The position numbers and the translations under genes were made by a program. Shown piece by piece: positions 26,719-36,077 of a stretch of DNA of 57,749 nucleotides; within the stretch, counting starts at the first letter, position 1; every line of letters begins with the position of its first letter. The DNA comes from Candidatus Limosilactobacillus intestinipullorum (GTDB lineage: Bacteria; Bacillota; Bacilli; Lactobacillales; Lactobacillaceae): NCBI GenBank assembly GCA_019117185.1, contig DXAF01000057.1, positions 1-57,749 of the forward strand, read 5' to 3'. The notes beneath the pieces are model-generated. The model had not been told where the DNA came from. It made no database searches and was given only the letters and a program-made list of their open reading frames with translations.

Positions 26719-29148
26719 CTACATAAAGTACTGGGGGTCCGGGTCAATGCTGACTTGCACGTCCTTGAATCCCTTGCTCTGCGTTTCTTGTAAAATTTCT
26801 TCCAGCGTCGCATGCAACGCCGGGTCTCGTTTGTATTTAATCACGATTTGGTAGTAGTAACGGCGCTTCATCCGCGCAATTGCCCGGGGGGTCGGCCCCA
26901 AGATGATGGTCTGGGGTGCCAGGCGCTGGTGGAGTTTTTCCTTGATGTGAGCCATTACCCGGGCCGCCACCGCCTCTTCTGGGTGACTCGCCATTAACCG
27001 CACGGTGTAGTAGTACGGTGGGTAGCTGGCCTGGTGGCGGAGACTCATCTCCTGGAAAAAGAAGCGGTCATAGTCATTTGCCTGGGCGTCACGAATGGCG
27101 TAGTGGTCGGGATTGAAGGTCTGGATAATTACTTGGCCCTGCTTATCGGCCCGCCCCGCCCGGCCACTAACCTGGCTAAGGAGGTCAAAGGTCCGCTCGC
27201 TAGCACGAAAGTCCGGCAGGCCTAGGCCGGTATCGGCATTCAAAACCCCGACCAAGGTGACGTTGGGAAAGTCCAACCCCTTGGCAATCATCTGGGTACC
27301 CAGTAAAATGTCGGCCTGGTGGTCCCCAAACTGCTTGAGAAGCTTTTCGTGCATACCCTTCCGCCTAGTCGTATCCACGTCCATCCGAATAATCCGGGCC
27401 TGGGGCATCAGCTGGCGGAGTTCTTGTTCCACCTTTTCAGTTCCGGTGCCGTAATAGCGGATCCGCCGGCTATGACAATTGGGGCAAACCTGGGGAATCG
27501 GTTCTTCATGACCACAGTAGTGGCACTTCATCGTCCGGGTGTCCATGTGGAGGGTTAACGAGATGTCACAGTTCGGGCACTTCAAGACCGTCCCACAATC
27601 CCGGCACATCATAAATGAGGAAAAGCCCCGTCGGTTCAACATCAAAATTGACTGCTCACCACGGGTAATCCGGTCGCTCACCGCTTGAAGGAGCGGGCGG
27701 GAGAAGTTGCTCTCCCCGCGCTGCTTGATCTCGGGACGCATGTCGACCACCTGAATTGGCGGTAGTGGCTGCTTGTTAACCCGGTGGGGCAACCCCAAGA
27801 AGCGATAAACACCCTTCAAGGCCCGGGCCCGACTCTCCAAACTCGGGGTGGCCGAGCCGAGCACTACCGGGGCCTGGTGGTACCGTCCTCGCCACTTAGC
27901 GACTTCACGGGCATGGTAACGGGGAGCCTCGTCTTGCTTGTAGCTGGACTCGTGTTCTTCATCAAGGATGATTAACCCCAGGTTCTTCAAAGGGGCGAAC
28001 ACCGCGGACCGGGCCCCTACCACGACCTTGGCCGCCCCCCGTTCGATCCGGCGCCATTCGTCAAATTGCTCACCGTTTGACAAGCCACTGTGGAGAACCG
28101 CGACCTGGGAACCAAACCGCCGTCGCACCCGGTTCACAATCTGGGGGGTCAGCGAGATCTCAGGTACCAGCATCAAAGCTGTCCGTCCCTGGGCTAAGGC
28201 CTGGGCAATCGACTGGAGGTAGACCTCCGTCTTACCGCTACCGGTAACCCCCTGTAAAAGAAAGGTGGCCGCCTGCTGGTCCTTAACGGCAGCATTAATT
28301 TGGTCCACCGCCACCTGCTGGTCATGGTTGAGTTTCAAGGCCGGCTGGAGGTGGTGGTCATCAGGTAGGGCCGCTTGGGACTGGGGTCGCCGGTAAACTT
28401 CCACCGGGACCTTCTTTAGCCAGCCCTTCTTCGCCCCCTGGTTAAAGGTGGCCGCCGAAAGCTGGGCCACTCGTTCCGCCTTCTTTTGAACAACGGTCTG
28501 ACCACCAATGCTTTGCAAATACGAGAGCAGACGGTTCTGGGCGTGGGCATTCGGGTGTAGTGATGTCCGGGCCTCCTCAAGTTCTTCGAAGCTGAGGAGG
28601 GGGGTTATGCCCATCACCGTCTTGGCCCGGGCCCGGTTTTCAACCTGGTAGTCAATCCGGATCTTCCCCGCCCGTTTGAGCTTCAACAAGCGGCTGACCG
28701 CCGTCGGGTCATCGGCAAAATCCGCATAATCACGGGTATCACGACCGGCAAACAAGTCAAAGTAGTCCTGTTCCGGTAGTTCATCGACCACCCGGACAAC
28801 ACGGTGGGTCTTCCCCTTAAGCAGGTTTGGCAGCATGGTGTATAGGCAGGCAATCCAAAACGAATAGGTCGTATCCGCCAGCCACTTGCTTAACGCCAGC
28901 ATCTCCGCGTCCATTACCGGCTGGAGGTCCATCACGGCCTGGATCGGTTTGAGTTTTCCGCCGTAGTCACTGGCGTCGGTAAAGCCCACCACGAAGCCCT
29001 GGACCTGGCGGTGACCATTGCCAAAGGGTACCACGACCCGCATTCCCACCTGCAACTTTTGTTCCAATGCTTCAGGGACCTGGTATGTATATGGTTGGTT
29101 GGTCTGCATTGTCGGCACATCAACTACGACCTGCGCCAATTCTGCCAT
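26719..29148 (-). CDS. priA: Primosomal protein N-prime (PriA helicase)
   Basis: PriA reloads the replisome at collapsed forks. In the 809 residues, a DNA-binding domain fills the first 250 residues, GVTGSGKTEVYLQ is Walker A near 300, DEEHESSYKQ is the DEAH box, and paired zinc motifs follow (CRDCGTVLKCPNCD, CHYCG, CPNCHS near 530-560). LLGTQMIAKGLDFPNVTLV and SGRAGRADKQG are helicase motifs V and VI. It directly follows coaBC without spacer. Confidence 0.98.
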   Translation of the reverse strand: MAELAQVVVDVPTMQTNQPYTYQVPEALEQKLQVGMRVVVPFGNGHRQVQGFVVGFTDASDYGGKLKPIQAVMDLQPVMDAEMLALSKWLADTTYSFWIACLYTMLPNLLKGKTHRVVRVVDELPEQDYFDLFAGRDTRDYADFADDPTAVSRLLKLKRAGKIRIDYQVENRARAKTVMGITPLLSFEELEEARTSLHPNAHAQNRLLSYLQSIGGQTVVQKKAERVAQLSAATFNQGAKKGWLKKVPVEVYRRPQSQAALPDDHHLQPALKLNHDQQVAVDQINAAVKDQQAATFLLQGVTGSGKTEVYLQSIAQALAQGRTALMLVPEISLTPQIVNRVRRRFGSQVAVLHSGLSNGEQFDEWRRIERGAAKVVVGARSAVFAPLKNLGLIILDEEHESSYKQDEAPRYHAREVAKWRGRYHQAPVVLGSATPSLESRARALKGVYRFLGLPHRVNKQPLPPIQVVDMRPEIKQRGESNFSRPLLQAVSDRITRGEQSILMLNRRGFSSFMMCRDCGTVLKCPNCDISLTLHMDTRTMKCHYCGHEEPIPQVCPNCHSRRIRYYGTGTEKVEQELRQLMPQARIIRMDVDTTRRKGMHEKLLKQFGDHQADILLGTQMIAKGLDFPNVTLVGVLNADTGLGLPDFRASERTFDLLSQVSGRAGRADKQGQVIIQTFNPDHYAIRDAQANDYDRFFFQEMSLRHQASYPPYYYTVRLMASHPEEAVAARVMAHIKEKLHQRLAPQTIILGPTPRAIARMKRRYYYQIVIKYKRDPALHATLEEILQETQSKGFKDVQVSIDPDPQYFM

Positions 29149-30351
29149 CTAATCACCTGATTTCATCATTGTTGCTATCTGCGTCACTAGCTTGGTCGCT
29201 ACCCCATCCTTGGACATTTCGGGCCACTGGTCGACTGCCTGGTGGGCCCTGAGGATCGTTACCTGGTCGCGGTCACTACCAAAGGCCCCGTTTTGGCCAC
29301 CGACCGCATTGGCGACGATCATGTCGGCACCCTTGCTGGCTAGCTTCTTTTGGGCATTGGCAAGTAGGTTCTGGGTTTCCGCGGCAAAGCCAACCACCAA
29401 CTGGCCCGGGCGCTTCTGGTCCGTCACCGTCTTTAAAACATCGGTTGTTTCCGTCAGGGTCAGCTGCCAGTCGGCCCGGTCCGCCGCCTTCTTTACCTTT
29501 TGATCCGCTGCTTGGGTAGGCCGAAAGTCGGCCACGGCTGCCGCCATTAGCAGGGCATCCGCCGCCGAAAACTCACGCTGAACCGCGGTTAAAAGATCGG
29601 CAGTACTTTCGACCGGGACCACCGTCAGCCGTGGCGACTGCGGGAGCGGAACGCTAACCTGGCCAACCACCAGAGTGACCGTAGCCCCAGCAGCTAGGGC
29701 CGCCCTGGCTAGGGCCATCCCCATCTTCCCGGATGACCGGTTACCGATGAATCGGACGGGATCAATCGGCTCCCGGGTCCCCCCGGCCGTTATGAGGATC
29801 CGCCGCCCTTGTAAGGGACCATTAGCAGTCAGCATGGCCTGGACGTCAGCAACGATCGCCGCCGGTTCTGGCAAGCGGCCCTTGCCCGCGTAACCCTCGG
29901 CAAGCATTCCCTGGGCTGGCTCAATAATCGTGACCCCATCGGCTTGGAGCTGCTTAAGGTTCCGTTGGGTCGGTGCGGCCGCCCACATGTGGCTATTCAT
30001 TGCCGGAACCACTATTTTTGGCGCACTGGTTGCTAACAGGGTTGTCGAAGCGGCATCATCGGCGAGGCCATTAGCCAGCTTAGCAATTATGTCGGCCGAC
30101 GCCGGAACTACCACGGCCAGGTCAGTCCAGTCTGCTAATTCAATGTGGGGGATCGGGTCCTGGTCAGTCCACAGTGACGTCAACACTGGCTGCTTCGTCA
30201 ACGCCGCTAAGGTTGCTGGCGCCACCAGCTTACAAGCAGCCGCCGTCATTACGACCCGGACCACGTGTCCTTGCTTTTGCAGACCGCGGACCACCTCAAT
30301 CCCCTTATAAGCAGCAATACTCCCAGTTATATATACGGTTACCTTCGCCAT
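29149..30351 (-). CDS. coaBC: Bifunctional phosphopantothenoylcysteine decarboxylase/synthetase
   Basis: CoaBC joins cysteine to 4-phosphopantothenate and decarboxylates the product, two steps of coenzyme A synthesis. The 400-residue protein has the flavin-binding CoaC half (GSIAAYKGIEVVRGL at the start, PAMNSHMW near 116 with the catalytic Asn, and a flap cysteine-poor loop) and the CoaB half from about 180 (ILITAGGTREPIDPVRFIGN, SSGKMG). It fits the conserved rpoZ-coaBC-priA order. Confidence 0.96.
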   Translation of the reverse strand: MAKVTVYITGSIAAYKGIEVVRGLQKQGHVVRVVMTAAACKLVAPATLAALTKQPVLTSLWTDQDPIPHIELADWTDLAVVVPASADIIAKLANGLADDAASTTLLATSAPKIVVPAMNSHMWAAAPTQRNLKQLQADGVTIIEPAQGMLAEGYAGKGRLPEPAAIVADVQAMLTANGPLQGRRILITAGGTREPIDPVRFIGNRSSGKMGMALARAALAAGATVTLVVGQVSVPLPQSPRLTVVPVESTADLLTAVQREFSAADALLMAAAVADFRPTQAADQKVKKAADRADWQLTLTETTDVLKTVTDQKRPGQLVVGFAAETQNLLANAQKKLASKGADMIVANAVGGQNGAFGSDRDQVTILRAHQAVDQWPEMSKDGVATKLVTQIATMMKSGD

Positions 30352-30474
30352 TTTCTCACCCCATCGTTAAATTAAATTCACCATTTGATTATAACATCGG
30401 TGGATACGAAAAAAGGCTGAAAAAGCTGCACTTCTCCAGTCTCTCATCACTCGTATTTACGTGTTTTCTACTGA

Positions 30475-30693
30475 CTAGTCTTGTAAGTCTTCTGTATGGT
30501 TAGGGTCAATCGTTACCTTATCGGCTAAGATTTCTTCTAAGGCCTTACCAACTGACTTACTTGACTCGTAGTGTTCCAGCAGTGGCGCTGCCCCGTTATC
30601 GAGCTCGTGAGCCCGCTTGCTAGCTAACATAACCAAAGAGTAACGGGAATCAATCCGCTTAAGTAACTCATCAACTGATGGATAAAGAATCAT
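30475..30693 (-). CDS. rpoZ: RNA polymerase omega subunit
   Basis: The 72-residue omega subunit stabilises the beta-prime subunit. It contains [28 protein letters not shown], the family core, and a short acidic tail. Its ATG overlaps the gmk stop codon (ATGA). The 123 bases between it and coaBC hold a T-rich stretch but no convincing terminator. Confidence 0.95.
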   Translation of the reverse strand: MILYPSVDELLKRIDSRYSLVMLASKRAHELDNGAAPLLEHYESSKSVGKALEEILADKVTIDPNHTEDLQD

Positions 30694-31310
30694 TTTTCTG
30701 AATCTCCTAACATTTCAAGATAACGTGGCATTACCCGAGGAACCCGCAACCGTTCCGTCCGGATAATATCCTTAATTTTTTCAACCGCCCGCGGTACTTC
30801 GTCATTAACCACCGCGTAGTCGTAATTTTGCATCATTTGGATTTCACCGAAGGCCTTGTGGATCCGCTTATTAATGACCTCCATACTGTCGGTCCCCCGG
30901 TGAATCAGCCGTTGCTTCAACTCGTCAAGGTCCGGCGGCGTCAAGAAGATGAAGACCCCATCCGGCACTTTGGAACGAACCTGCATGGCACCATTAACTT
31001 CGATCTCCAAGAAGACGTCCTTCCCGGAATCCAAGGTTTCATTTACATATTTTAATGGGGTGCCGTAATAGTTGTCAACATACTTTGCGTATTCAAGCAT
31101 CCCACCAGTCTGGATGTGGTGTTCGAACTCCTCTTTTGAGACAAAGTAGTAGTCAACCCCGTTGACCTCACCGGGCCGCGGCTGACGCGTGGTCATCGAA
31201 ACTGAATATTGAAAATCATTATCATTTGAATCAAAGATTGCTTTTCGGACCGTTCCCTTACCAACACCAGAAGGTCCCGAAAGGACAATTAACATTCCAC
31301 GATTTACCAT
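30690..31310 (-). CDS. gmk: Guanylate kinase
   Basis: Gmk converts GMP to GDP. The 206-residue protein has the P-loop GPSGVGKG at 12-19, [20 protein letters not shown] for GMP binding, and the lid near 125-150. The start is set by AGGAG 7 bases upstream; the open frame continues six codons further. It is the first gene of the gmk-rpoZ-coaBC-priA series and is divergent from the SOS-type gene at 31474. Confidence 0.97.
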   Translation of the reverse strand: MVNRGMLIVLSGPSGVGKGTVRKAIFDSNDNDFQYSVSMTTRQPRPGEVNGVDYYFVSKEEFEHHIQTGGMLEYAKYVDNYYGTPLKYVNETLDSGKDVFLEIEVNGAMQVRSKVPDGVFIFLTPPDLDELKQRLIHRGTDSMEVINKRIHKAFGEIQMMQNYDYAVVNDEVPRAVEKIKDIIRTERLRVPRVMPRYLEMLGDSEK

Positions 31311-31411
31311 CTTGTAACTCCTATCCAAATTTTAACGTATTACTACTATAATGCACTAACTAGACAATAAAATCAACTCCGGTCCCCGGGCAAACACCAT
31401 TAAATTTGTGC

Positions 31412-31460
31412 TTGCATTTTTGAACAAATGTTCGTATACTAAGAGTGCAAACAAACGTTC
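31412..31460 (+). promoter_or_regulatory. Promoter with LexA (SOS) boxes
   Basis: TTGCAT and TATACT are separated by 17 bases. The spacer contains GAACAAATGTTC at 31422-31433, a perfect match to the Gram-positive LexA/DinR core GAAC-N4-GTTC, so bound LexA would block polymerase. A second site, AAACAAACGTTC at 31449-31460, differs by one base and lies downstream of the start. Two boxes suggest tight repression until DNA damage. Confidence 0.8.
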
Positions 31461-31473
31461 GGAGGGTGACACC

Positions 31474-31818
31474 ATGCAACAACCAAAGTCATATTCAATC
31501 TTCAAGGAAACTCCCCAGCTATTGACCCGGGTGATCGGCCAGTTGTTTGACGACAAGCCGATCCAACAGCCCGACCACGCCCGCATTACCCTACTAAATC
31601 CCCAGCCGGCCTTCCAGCGGCGGCGCTTTTTACGGCAGGCCGTTGACCAGCATTACCAGGTGACCATGCAGGTGGTGCCGGCTGGCCAGGATGGCTATCC
31701 GGAAAACATTCATGGCACCGTCAAGGCCTTGAGCAATGACAAGTACCTTCTTTCCAACCATAACGTAACTTACGTGGTCACCTTTGACCAGGTTCGTTAC
31801 ATCATCCACGACAAGTAA
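31474..31818 (+). CDS. Hypothetical SOS-type protein, possibly YolD-like, 114 aa
   Basis: This is a single plus-strand gene inside a long minus-strand region. GGAGGG lies 8 bases before the ATG. The protein is basic and soluble; the last 60 residues alternate strands (YQVTMQVVPAG, HGTVKALSNDKYLLS, VTYVVTFDQVRYIIHDK), which resembles the small beta-fold of YolD-like proteins that accompany Y-family polymerases (umuC/dinB). That assignment is tentative because no polymerase gene adjoins. The LexA boxes in its promoter are the firm evidence for damage-inducible expression. It is flanked by gmk (divergent) and recN (convergent). Confidence 0.75.
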   Translation: MQQPKSYSIFKETPQLLTRVIGQLFDDKPIQQPDHARITLLNPQPAFQRRRFLRQAVDQHYQVTMQVVPAGQDGYPENIHGTVKALSNDKYLLSNHNVTYVVTFDQVRYIIHDK

Positions 31819-31851
31819 TCCTTGTGCCGGGCAGGCAGCCACTGGTAACTA

Positions 31852-31905
31852 AGAGGCCTTTAGTGTTCAGATTTTTTCGAACGCTAGAGGCCTCTTTATA
31901 TTTTT
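31852..31905 (+). terminator. Terminator sharing the core of the dispersed repeat
   Basis: GAGGCCTTTAGTGTTC pairs with GAACGCTAGAGGCCTC, followed by TTTATATTTTTC. The left arm is identical to 16 bases of the hairpin core in the repeat at 13222-13273. It ends the SOS-type gene and lies just past the recN stop. Confidence 0.7.
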
Positions 31906-31906
31906 C

Positions 31907-33598
31907 TTATTTATCTTCCGGGTGTGCCATCTGCAACAGCTCCTGGGCGTGTTCTTTGGTCAGCTTCGTTACCTTTTCTCCTGAAAGCATCCGTGCCAGT
32001 TCGTTGACCCGCTGGTCGGTGGCCAGACTGGTTACGGTCGTGGTGGTCCGTTCGCCATGGACCCCCTTCTTGATTAGGAAGTGGTGCTGGGCTACCGCCG
32101 CCACTTGGGGCAGGTGGGTAATACACAGGACTTGGGAATGAGCCGCGATCAGGCGGATCTTATCCGCAATCGCCTGGGCCACCCGGCCGCTGACCCCGGT
32201 GTCCACTTCATCAAAGATAATACTCGTGACCCCTTCGTTGGCCGCAAAGATCGTCTTCAGGGCCAGCATTACCCGGGACAGTTCACCACCCGAGGCAATT
32301 TTAGCCAGCGGACCCATTGATTCACCGGGGTTAGTCTGAATGTAGAACTCGACATCGTCAATCCCGGTCGGGGTGAATTTGGTGGTCCCGGTCCGCTTAG
32401 CGAAGTGCACTTCAAAGTCGGCCTTGGCCATGTACAGTTCAGCTAATTGCTGGTGGACCCGTTTGGCCAGCTCGTGGGCTGCCCGTTGCCGGACCTGGCT
32501 CAACTGTTCACCGAGCGTCAGCAATTCCTTTTCGGCCGTCGCTAGCCGGTCTTCAAGGTCACTGCTCGAGTCGGCGGCCGCTTCCATGGAGTCAAGTTCC
32601 TTTTTGATCTTTTGGTAGTAATCCAAGACCTTGGCAACCGTATCACCATACTTATGCTCCAGGTCGCCGATCAAGGTCAGCCGTTGGTCAATCTCTGCGA
32701 GGCGCTGGTCATCAAATTCGAGGAGGTCTAGTTGCTGACCCGCCTCGTTGGCGACATCTTGTAGGGCGTAATAGGCATCATTTAAGGACTTACTGAGGGA
32801 ATCATACTCATCATCAAACTCGGCAATCCCGTTAATGGCCTCCATTACCGTTGCTACCCGGTCCAGCACCGGTGCCTCGCCCTCATTAAAGGTCGTCACC
32901 GCCTGCTGGAGGGCGTTATTAATTTGCTGGAAGTGTTCCAGCCGGTCCCGCTCGCTGGTCAACTGTTCTTCTTCACCGGCCTTGAGCTGGGCCTCACCAA
33001 TTTCGTTGACCTGGTAGCGCAGCATGTCAAGCCGCTGGGCCCATTGCTGCTCATTGGCTTGTTTCTTATTAACCGCGGCCTTAAGCTGCGTGTAATCCTG
33101 GTACAACTTCGCATACTTGGTCAGCAGGGGTTGGACATCGTGGGCCGCAAACTGGTCTAACATTCCGCGGTGCTTTTCGGGTTGAAGGAGTTGCTGGTGC
33201 TCATTTTGCCCCTGGATATCAACCAGGTAGGCACCGATCTGCCGTAGCATCGTGGTGTTAATCAACTGGCCATTGGCCCGAATCGTGTTGCGGCCATTCC
33301 GGTGAATTTCCCGCATGATGATCAAGGTGCCGTCCTGGTGATCAATTCCTAGTGCATCCAACCGACTGATTAGTCCGGGGTCCTTAGTCAGGGTAAACTG
33401 CCCCTGGAGGCGGAGCTTTTCTTCACCCCGGCGAATAAACTCTTGGGATCCCCGGCCACCGGCAAGCAACCCGACCGCGTCAATAATAATCGACTTTCCG
33501 GCCCCGGTCTCACCGGTTAAAACCGTCATCCGGTCGGCAAATTCGAGGTTCAGGTGCTTAATAATCGCCAAGTTATCAATTGTTAATTCTTGCAGCAT
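31907..33598 (-). CDS. recN: DNA repair protein RecN
   Basis: RecN is an SMC-like ATPase that gathers double-strand break ends. The 563-residue protein has Walker A GETGAGKS at 29-36, coiled coils at about 150-360 with a loop, and the signature LSRVMLALKTIF with Walker B IIFDEVDTGVSGRVAQAI near 465-490. It follows argR with 13 bases between. No LexA box is seen before it. Confidence 0.97.
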   Translation of the reverse strand: MLQELTIDNLAIIKHLNLEFADRMTVLTGETGAGKSIIIDAVGLLAGGRGSQEFIRRGEEKLRLQGQFTLTKDPGLISRLDALGIDHQDGTLIIMREIHRNGRNTIRANGQLINTTMLRQIGAYLVDIQGQNEHQQLLQPEKHRGMLDQFAAHDVQPLLTKYAKLYQDYTQLKAAVNKKQANEQQWAQRLDMLRYQVNEIGEAQLKAGEEEQLTSERDRLEHFQQINNALQQAVTTFNEGEAPVLDRVATVMEAINGIAEFDDEYDSLSKSLNDAYYALQDVANEAGQQLDLLEFDDQRLAEIDQRLTLIGDLEHKYGDTVAKVLDYYQKIKKELDSMEAAADSSSDLEDRLATAEKELLTLGEQLSQVRQRAAHELAKRVHQQLAELYMAKADFEVHFAKRTGTTKFTPTGIDDVEFYIQTNPGESMGPLAKIASGGELSRVMLALKTIFAANEGVTSIIFDEVDTGVSGRVAQAIADKIRLIAAHSQVLCITHLPQVAAVAQHHFLIKKGVHGERTTTTVTSLATDQRVNELARMLSGEKVTKLTKEHAQELLQMAHPEDK

Positions 33599-33611
33599 CG
33601 CGTCACCCCGC

Positions 33612-34064
33612 CTACTCCGCTAGTCGCTTTAAGTATTGGGCTAGTTCTTGGGCCCCCTGCGCAGAGCTTGAAACCACCAGGACGTTGCTGTCATCACCGA
33701 TGGCCGTAAAGACGTCCTGGTTTTTTATTTTCCGCATCAAGTTGGCAACAACCGGGCCATTCCCCGGCCGCACGTCCAAGGCCAAGAACCGGTCACTGCG
33801 CTTTAACTGGAGCAGGCTGTCTTGAAGAGTGCTCTCTAACTGGTCAGTCTCGTCGTATTGCCGGGTTGCCGGCATGGCGTAGCGGTAACCACCACCCGCC
33901 GCCGGGACCTTAACCAACTGCATTTCCTTAATGTCCCGGGAAATGGTCGCCTGCGTTACTTGCAGACCTAAGTCGTTCAGCTTACGAACCAGGTCTTCTT
34001 GGCGTTCAACACTTTGGTCAGTAATAATTTCCCGAATTTTCTTTTGTCGGTCGACTTTTTTCAC
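33612..34064 (-). CDS. argR: Arginine repressor ArgR/AhrC
   Basis: This is a transcription factor that senses arginine through a hexameric C-terminal domain. The 150-residue protein has a winged helix-turn-helix (LVRKLNDLGLQVTQATISRD) and the core GDDSNVLVVSSS. The GTG giving VKKVDRQKKIREII is chosen because AGGTGGGG is 6 bases away. It lies between tlyA and recN, the conserved Firmicutes order. Targets are not in this window. Confidence 0.95.
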   Translation of the reverse strand: MKKVDRQKKIREIITDQSVERQEDLVRKLNDLGLQVTQATISRDIKEMQLVKVPAAGGGYRYAMPATRQYDETDQLESTLQDSLLQLKRSDRFLALDVRPGNGPVVANLMRKIKNQDVFTAIGDDSNVLVVSSSAQGAQELAQYLKRLAE

Positions 34065-34081
34065 AAGTGACCCCACCTTTC

Positions 34082-34900
34082 TTACTTTTGATTCAACTCC
34101 CGGTCAGCATTGGCAATTACCTGGTCAATATCCACGCTTGGTGCCATGGTCCCCGCCTGGTCGCTTAAACGAAGGTGGACCAGGAATTCCATGTTTCCCT
34201 GTCCCCCCTTGATTGGGGAAAAGTCCAGGCCCAAGACGTCAAAGTGGTCCTCCTGGGCAAAGGCAAGCACTTCGTTTAAAACGGCCCGGTGCACCTGGTG
34301 GTCCTTAATGATGCCGTGCTTGCCGACGTGCTCCTTGCCCGCCTCAAACTGGGGTTTAATTAATGCCACCACTTCACCGCCCGGCTGGAGGATTCCTGCT
34401 AACGGTGGCAGGATCAAGCGCAGGGAGATAAAGGAGACGTCAATTGAGGCAAAGGCTGGTTGGCCATGGGTAAAGTCGGCCAACTTGCTGTAACGGAAGT
34501 TAGTCTGCTCCATCACCACCACCCGGGGGTCTTCCCGCAGTTGCCAGACGAGCTGGTTGGTACCAACGTCCAGTGCATAGCTTAACTTCGCCCCGTTTTG
34601 CAACATCACATCAGTAAAGCCACCGGTCGATGAACCGATGTCTAAGACCACCTGGTCGGCAACACTAATGTTAAAAGCCTTCAGTGCCTTAGCTAACTTA
34701 AGGCCCCCCCGGCTAACGTAGGGCATCTTGTGACCCTTCATATGGAGAGTGGTGGTAACCGGGATCTTTTGGCCGGGCTTGTCGAGCCGTTCATTGTTCT
34801 TGCCCAGGATCTCGCCGGCCATTACGGAGCGTTTAGCCTGTTCACGTGAGTCAAATAGGCCCTGCTTCACGAGTAAAACATCAACACGTTCTTTTTCCAT
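34082..34900 (-). CDS. tlyA: TlyA family rRNA 2-prime-O-methyltransferase
   Basis: The 272-residue protein has an N-terminal S4 RNA-binding domain (MEKERVDVLLVKQGLFDSRE) and an FtsJ-type methyltransferase domain (VVLDIGSSTGGFTDVMLQNG near 88-107, then YALDVGTNQLVWQL). Relatives methylate 16S/23S rRNA; older annotation calls them haemolysin A. It is between ispA and argR. Confidence 0.93.
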   Translation of the reverse strand: MEKERVDVLLVKQGLFDSREQAKRSVMAGEILGKNNERLDKPGQKIPVTTTLHMKGHKMPYVSRGGLKLAKALKAFNISVADQVVLDIGSSTGGFTDVMLQNGAKLSYALDVGTNQLVWQLREDPRVVVMEQTNFRYSKLADFTHGQPAFASIDVSFISLRLILPPLAGILQPGGEVVALIKPQFEAGKEHVGKHGIIKDHQVHRAVLNEVLAFAQEDHFDVLGLDFSPIKGGQGNMEFLVHLRLSDQAGTMAPSVDIDQVIANADRELNQK

Positions 34901-34911
34901 AGTTCTTTTCC

Positions 34912-35787
34912 TTATAATTTAAAATACGCTAAAAAATCATCATAGGCAGCAAATGACTTCCCCGTCACCCGGGCCAGTTCAGCCTGGGTGCGTCGGGCAC
35001 TAGCCAGGGCCTGGTGGAGCTGGTCTTCAGCACCCGCGACCCCGAGTAAGCCCGGGTAGGTATTCTTCTGCTCGCCGGCATCCTTGCCCACCTGCTTACC
35101 CATTTCGGCGGTCGTGCCCACCACGTCCATCAGGTCATCATAGATCTGAAAGGCCAGACCATAGGAATCGCCAAACTGGACGAGCAGTTGACGGACCGGC
35201 GCCGGTTGGTCGGTAATGATTCCCCCGGCCAAGACGGCGTAATGGATTAAGGCCCCCGTCTTTTGGCGGTGCAGGTAGCGGAGTTGGTCAAGTGACAACC
35301 GGTGTCCGGTATTTTCAATGTCACGGGCCTGGCCAGCGACCATCCCCGCCGGACCGGCCGCCTGGGCTAATTTCTTCGTCAACTCAACCCGGACCGGGGC
35401 CGCAAGCTGGTTGTCACTAACCCACTGAAAGGCCAGGGTTAATAAGCCATCGCCGGCCAACGTCGCCATTCCGGCCCCAAACTTGCGGTGATTCGTCGGC
35501 TGTCCACGGCGCAGGTCATCATCATCCATCGCCGGAAGATCGTCGTGGATCAGCGAGTAGGTATGGAGCAACTCCAGGGCAGTAGCAGCCCGCATTACGT
35601 CCGCGGTCAGTTGGCCGCCCAGGGTCAGGACCGTTGCCAACGTCAATGTTGGCCGGAGGCGCTTCCCCCCCGCCATCGTCGAATAGGTCATTGAAGCGGC
35701 CAGCGTGTCCTGGTCAATGTCTTTCGGGAGGTTGGCCGCCAGGTAGTCGTCGACTCGGGCTTTTAACTTTGTTAGTGATTCCACCAT
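34912..35787 (-). CDS. ispA: Polyprenyl (farnesyl) diphosphate synthase
   Basis: The enzyme condenses isopentenyl diphosphate with allylic diphosphates to make farnesyl diphosphate for quinones and undecaprenyl carriers. The 291-residue protein has the first Asp-rich motif DDLPAMDDDDLRRG from residue 82 and the second DDLMD at 217-221. It follows xseB by 14 bases, as in other Firmicutes. Confidence 0.95.
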   Translation of the reverse strand: MVESLTKLKARVDDYLAANLPKDIDQDTLAASMTYSTMAGGKRLRPTLTLATVLTLGGQLTADVMRAATALELLHTYSLIHDDLPAMDDDDLRRGQPTNHRKFGAGMATLAGDGLLTLAFQWVSDNQLAAPVRVELTKKLAQAAGPAGMVAGQARDIENTGHRLSLDQLRYLHRQKTGALIHYAVLAGGIITDQPAPVRQLLVQFGDSYGLAFQIYDDLMDVVGTTAEMGKQVGKDAGEQKNTYPGLLGVAGAEDQLHQALASARRTQAELARVTGKSFAAYDDFLAYFKL

Positions 35788-35801
35788 TGTCGCCCTCTCA
35801 C

Positions 35802-36077
35802 CTAGTTTTCGCTGCCAAAGCCACGGTTGCCACCGCCGTTGTTGCTGGGGTCGTCCGTCGCTTTTTCATATTCCTTTTCTTCGCCATTATCATCAATCAA
35901 ATGGCCCAGCGTCTTTTCGGCACTGGTTAGCTTCTGCTGGAGCTGTTTAGAGAGTTTGATTCCCGCTTGAAACTGCTCAATCGCTTCTTCGAGGGGAACG
36001 TTACCCTGCTCAAGCTGGTTCACGATTTCTTGCAGCTTCGTCAGTTGGTCTTCAAAACTTGGTTCTTTACTTGCCAT
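35802..36077 (-). CDS. xseB: Exodeoxyribonuclease VII small subunit
   Basis: The 91-residue acidic helical protein contains FEDQLTKLQEIVNQLEQGN and PLEEAIEQFQAGIKLSKQ, the XseB core. The last 15 residues are an unusual Gly/Asn-rich tail (NNGGGNRGFGSEN). Its start overlaps the xseA end by 11 bases, so subunit synthesis is coupled. Confidence 0.95.
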   Translation of the reverse strand: MASKEPSFEDQLTKLQEIVNQLEQGNVPLEEAIEQFQAGIKLSKQLQQKLTSAEKTLGHLIDDNGEEKEYEKATDDPSNNGGGNRGFGSEN

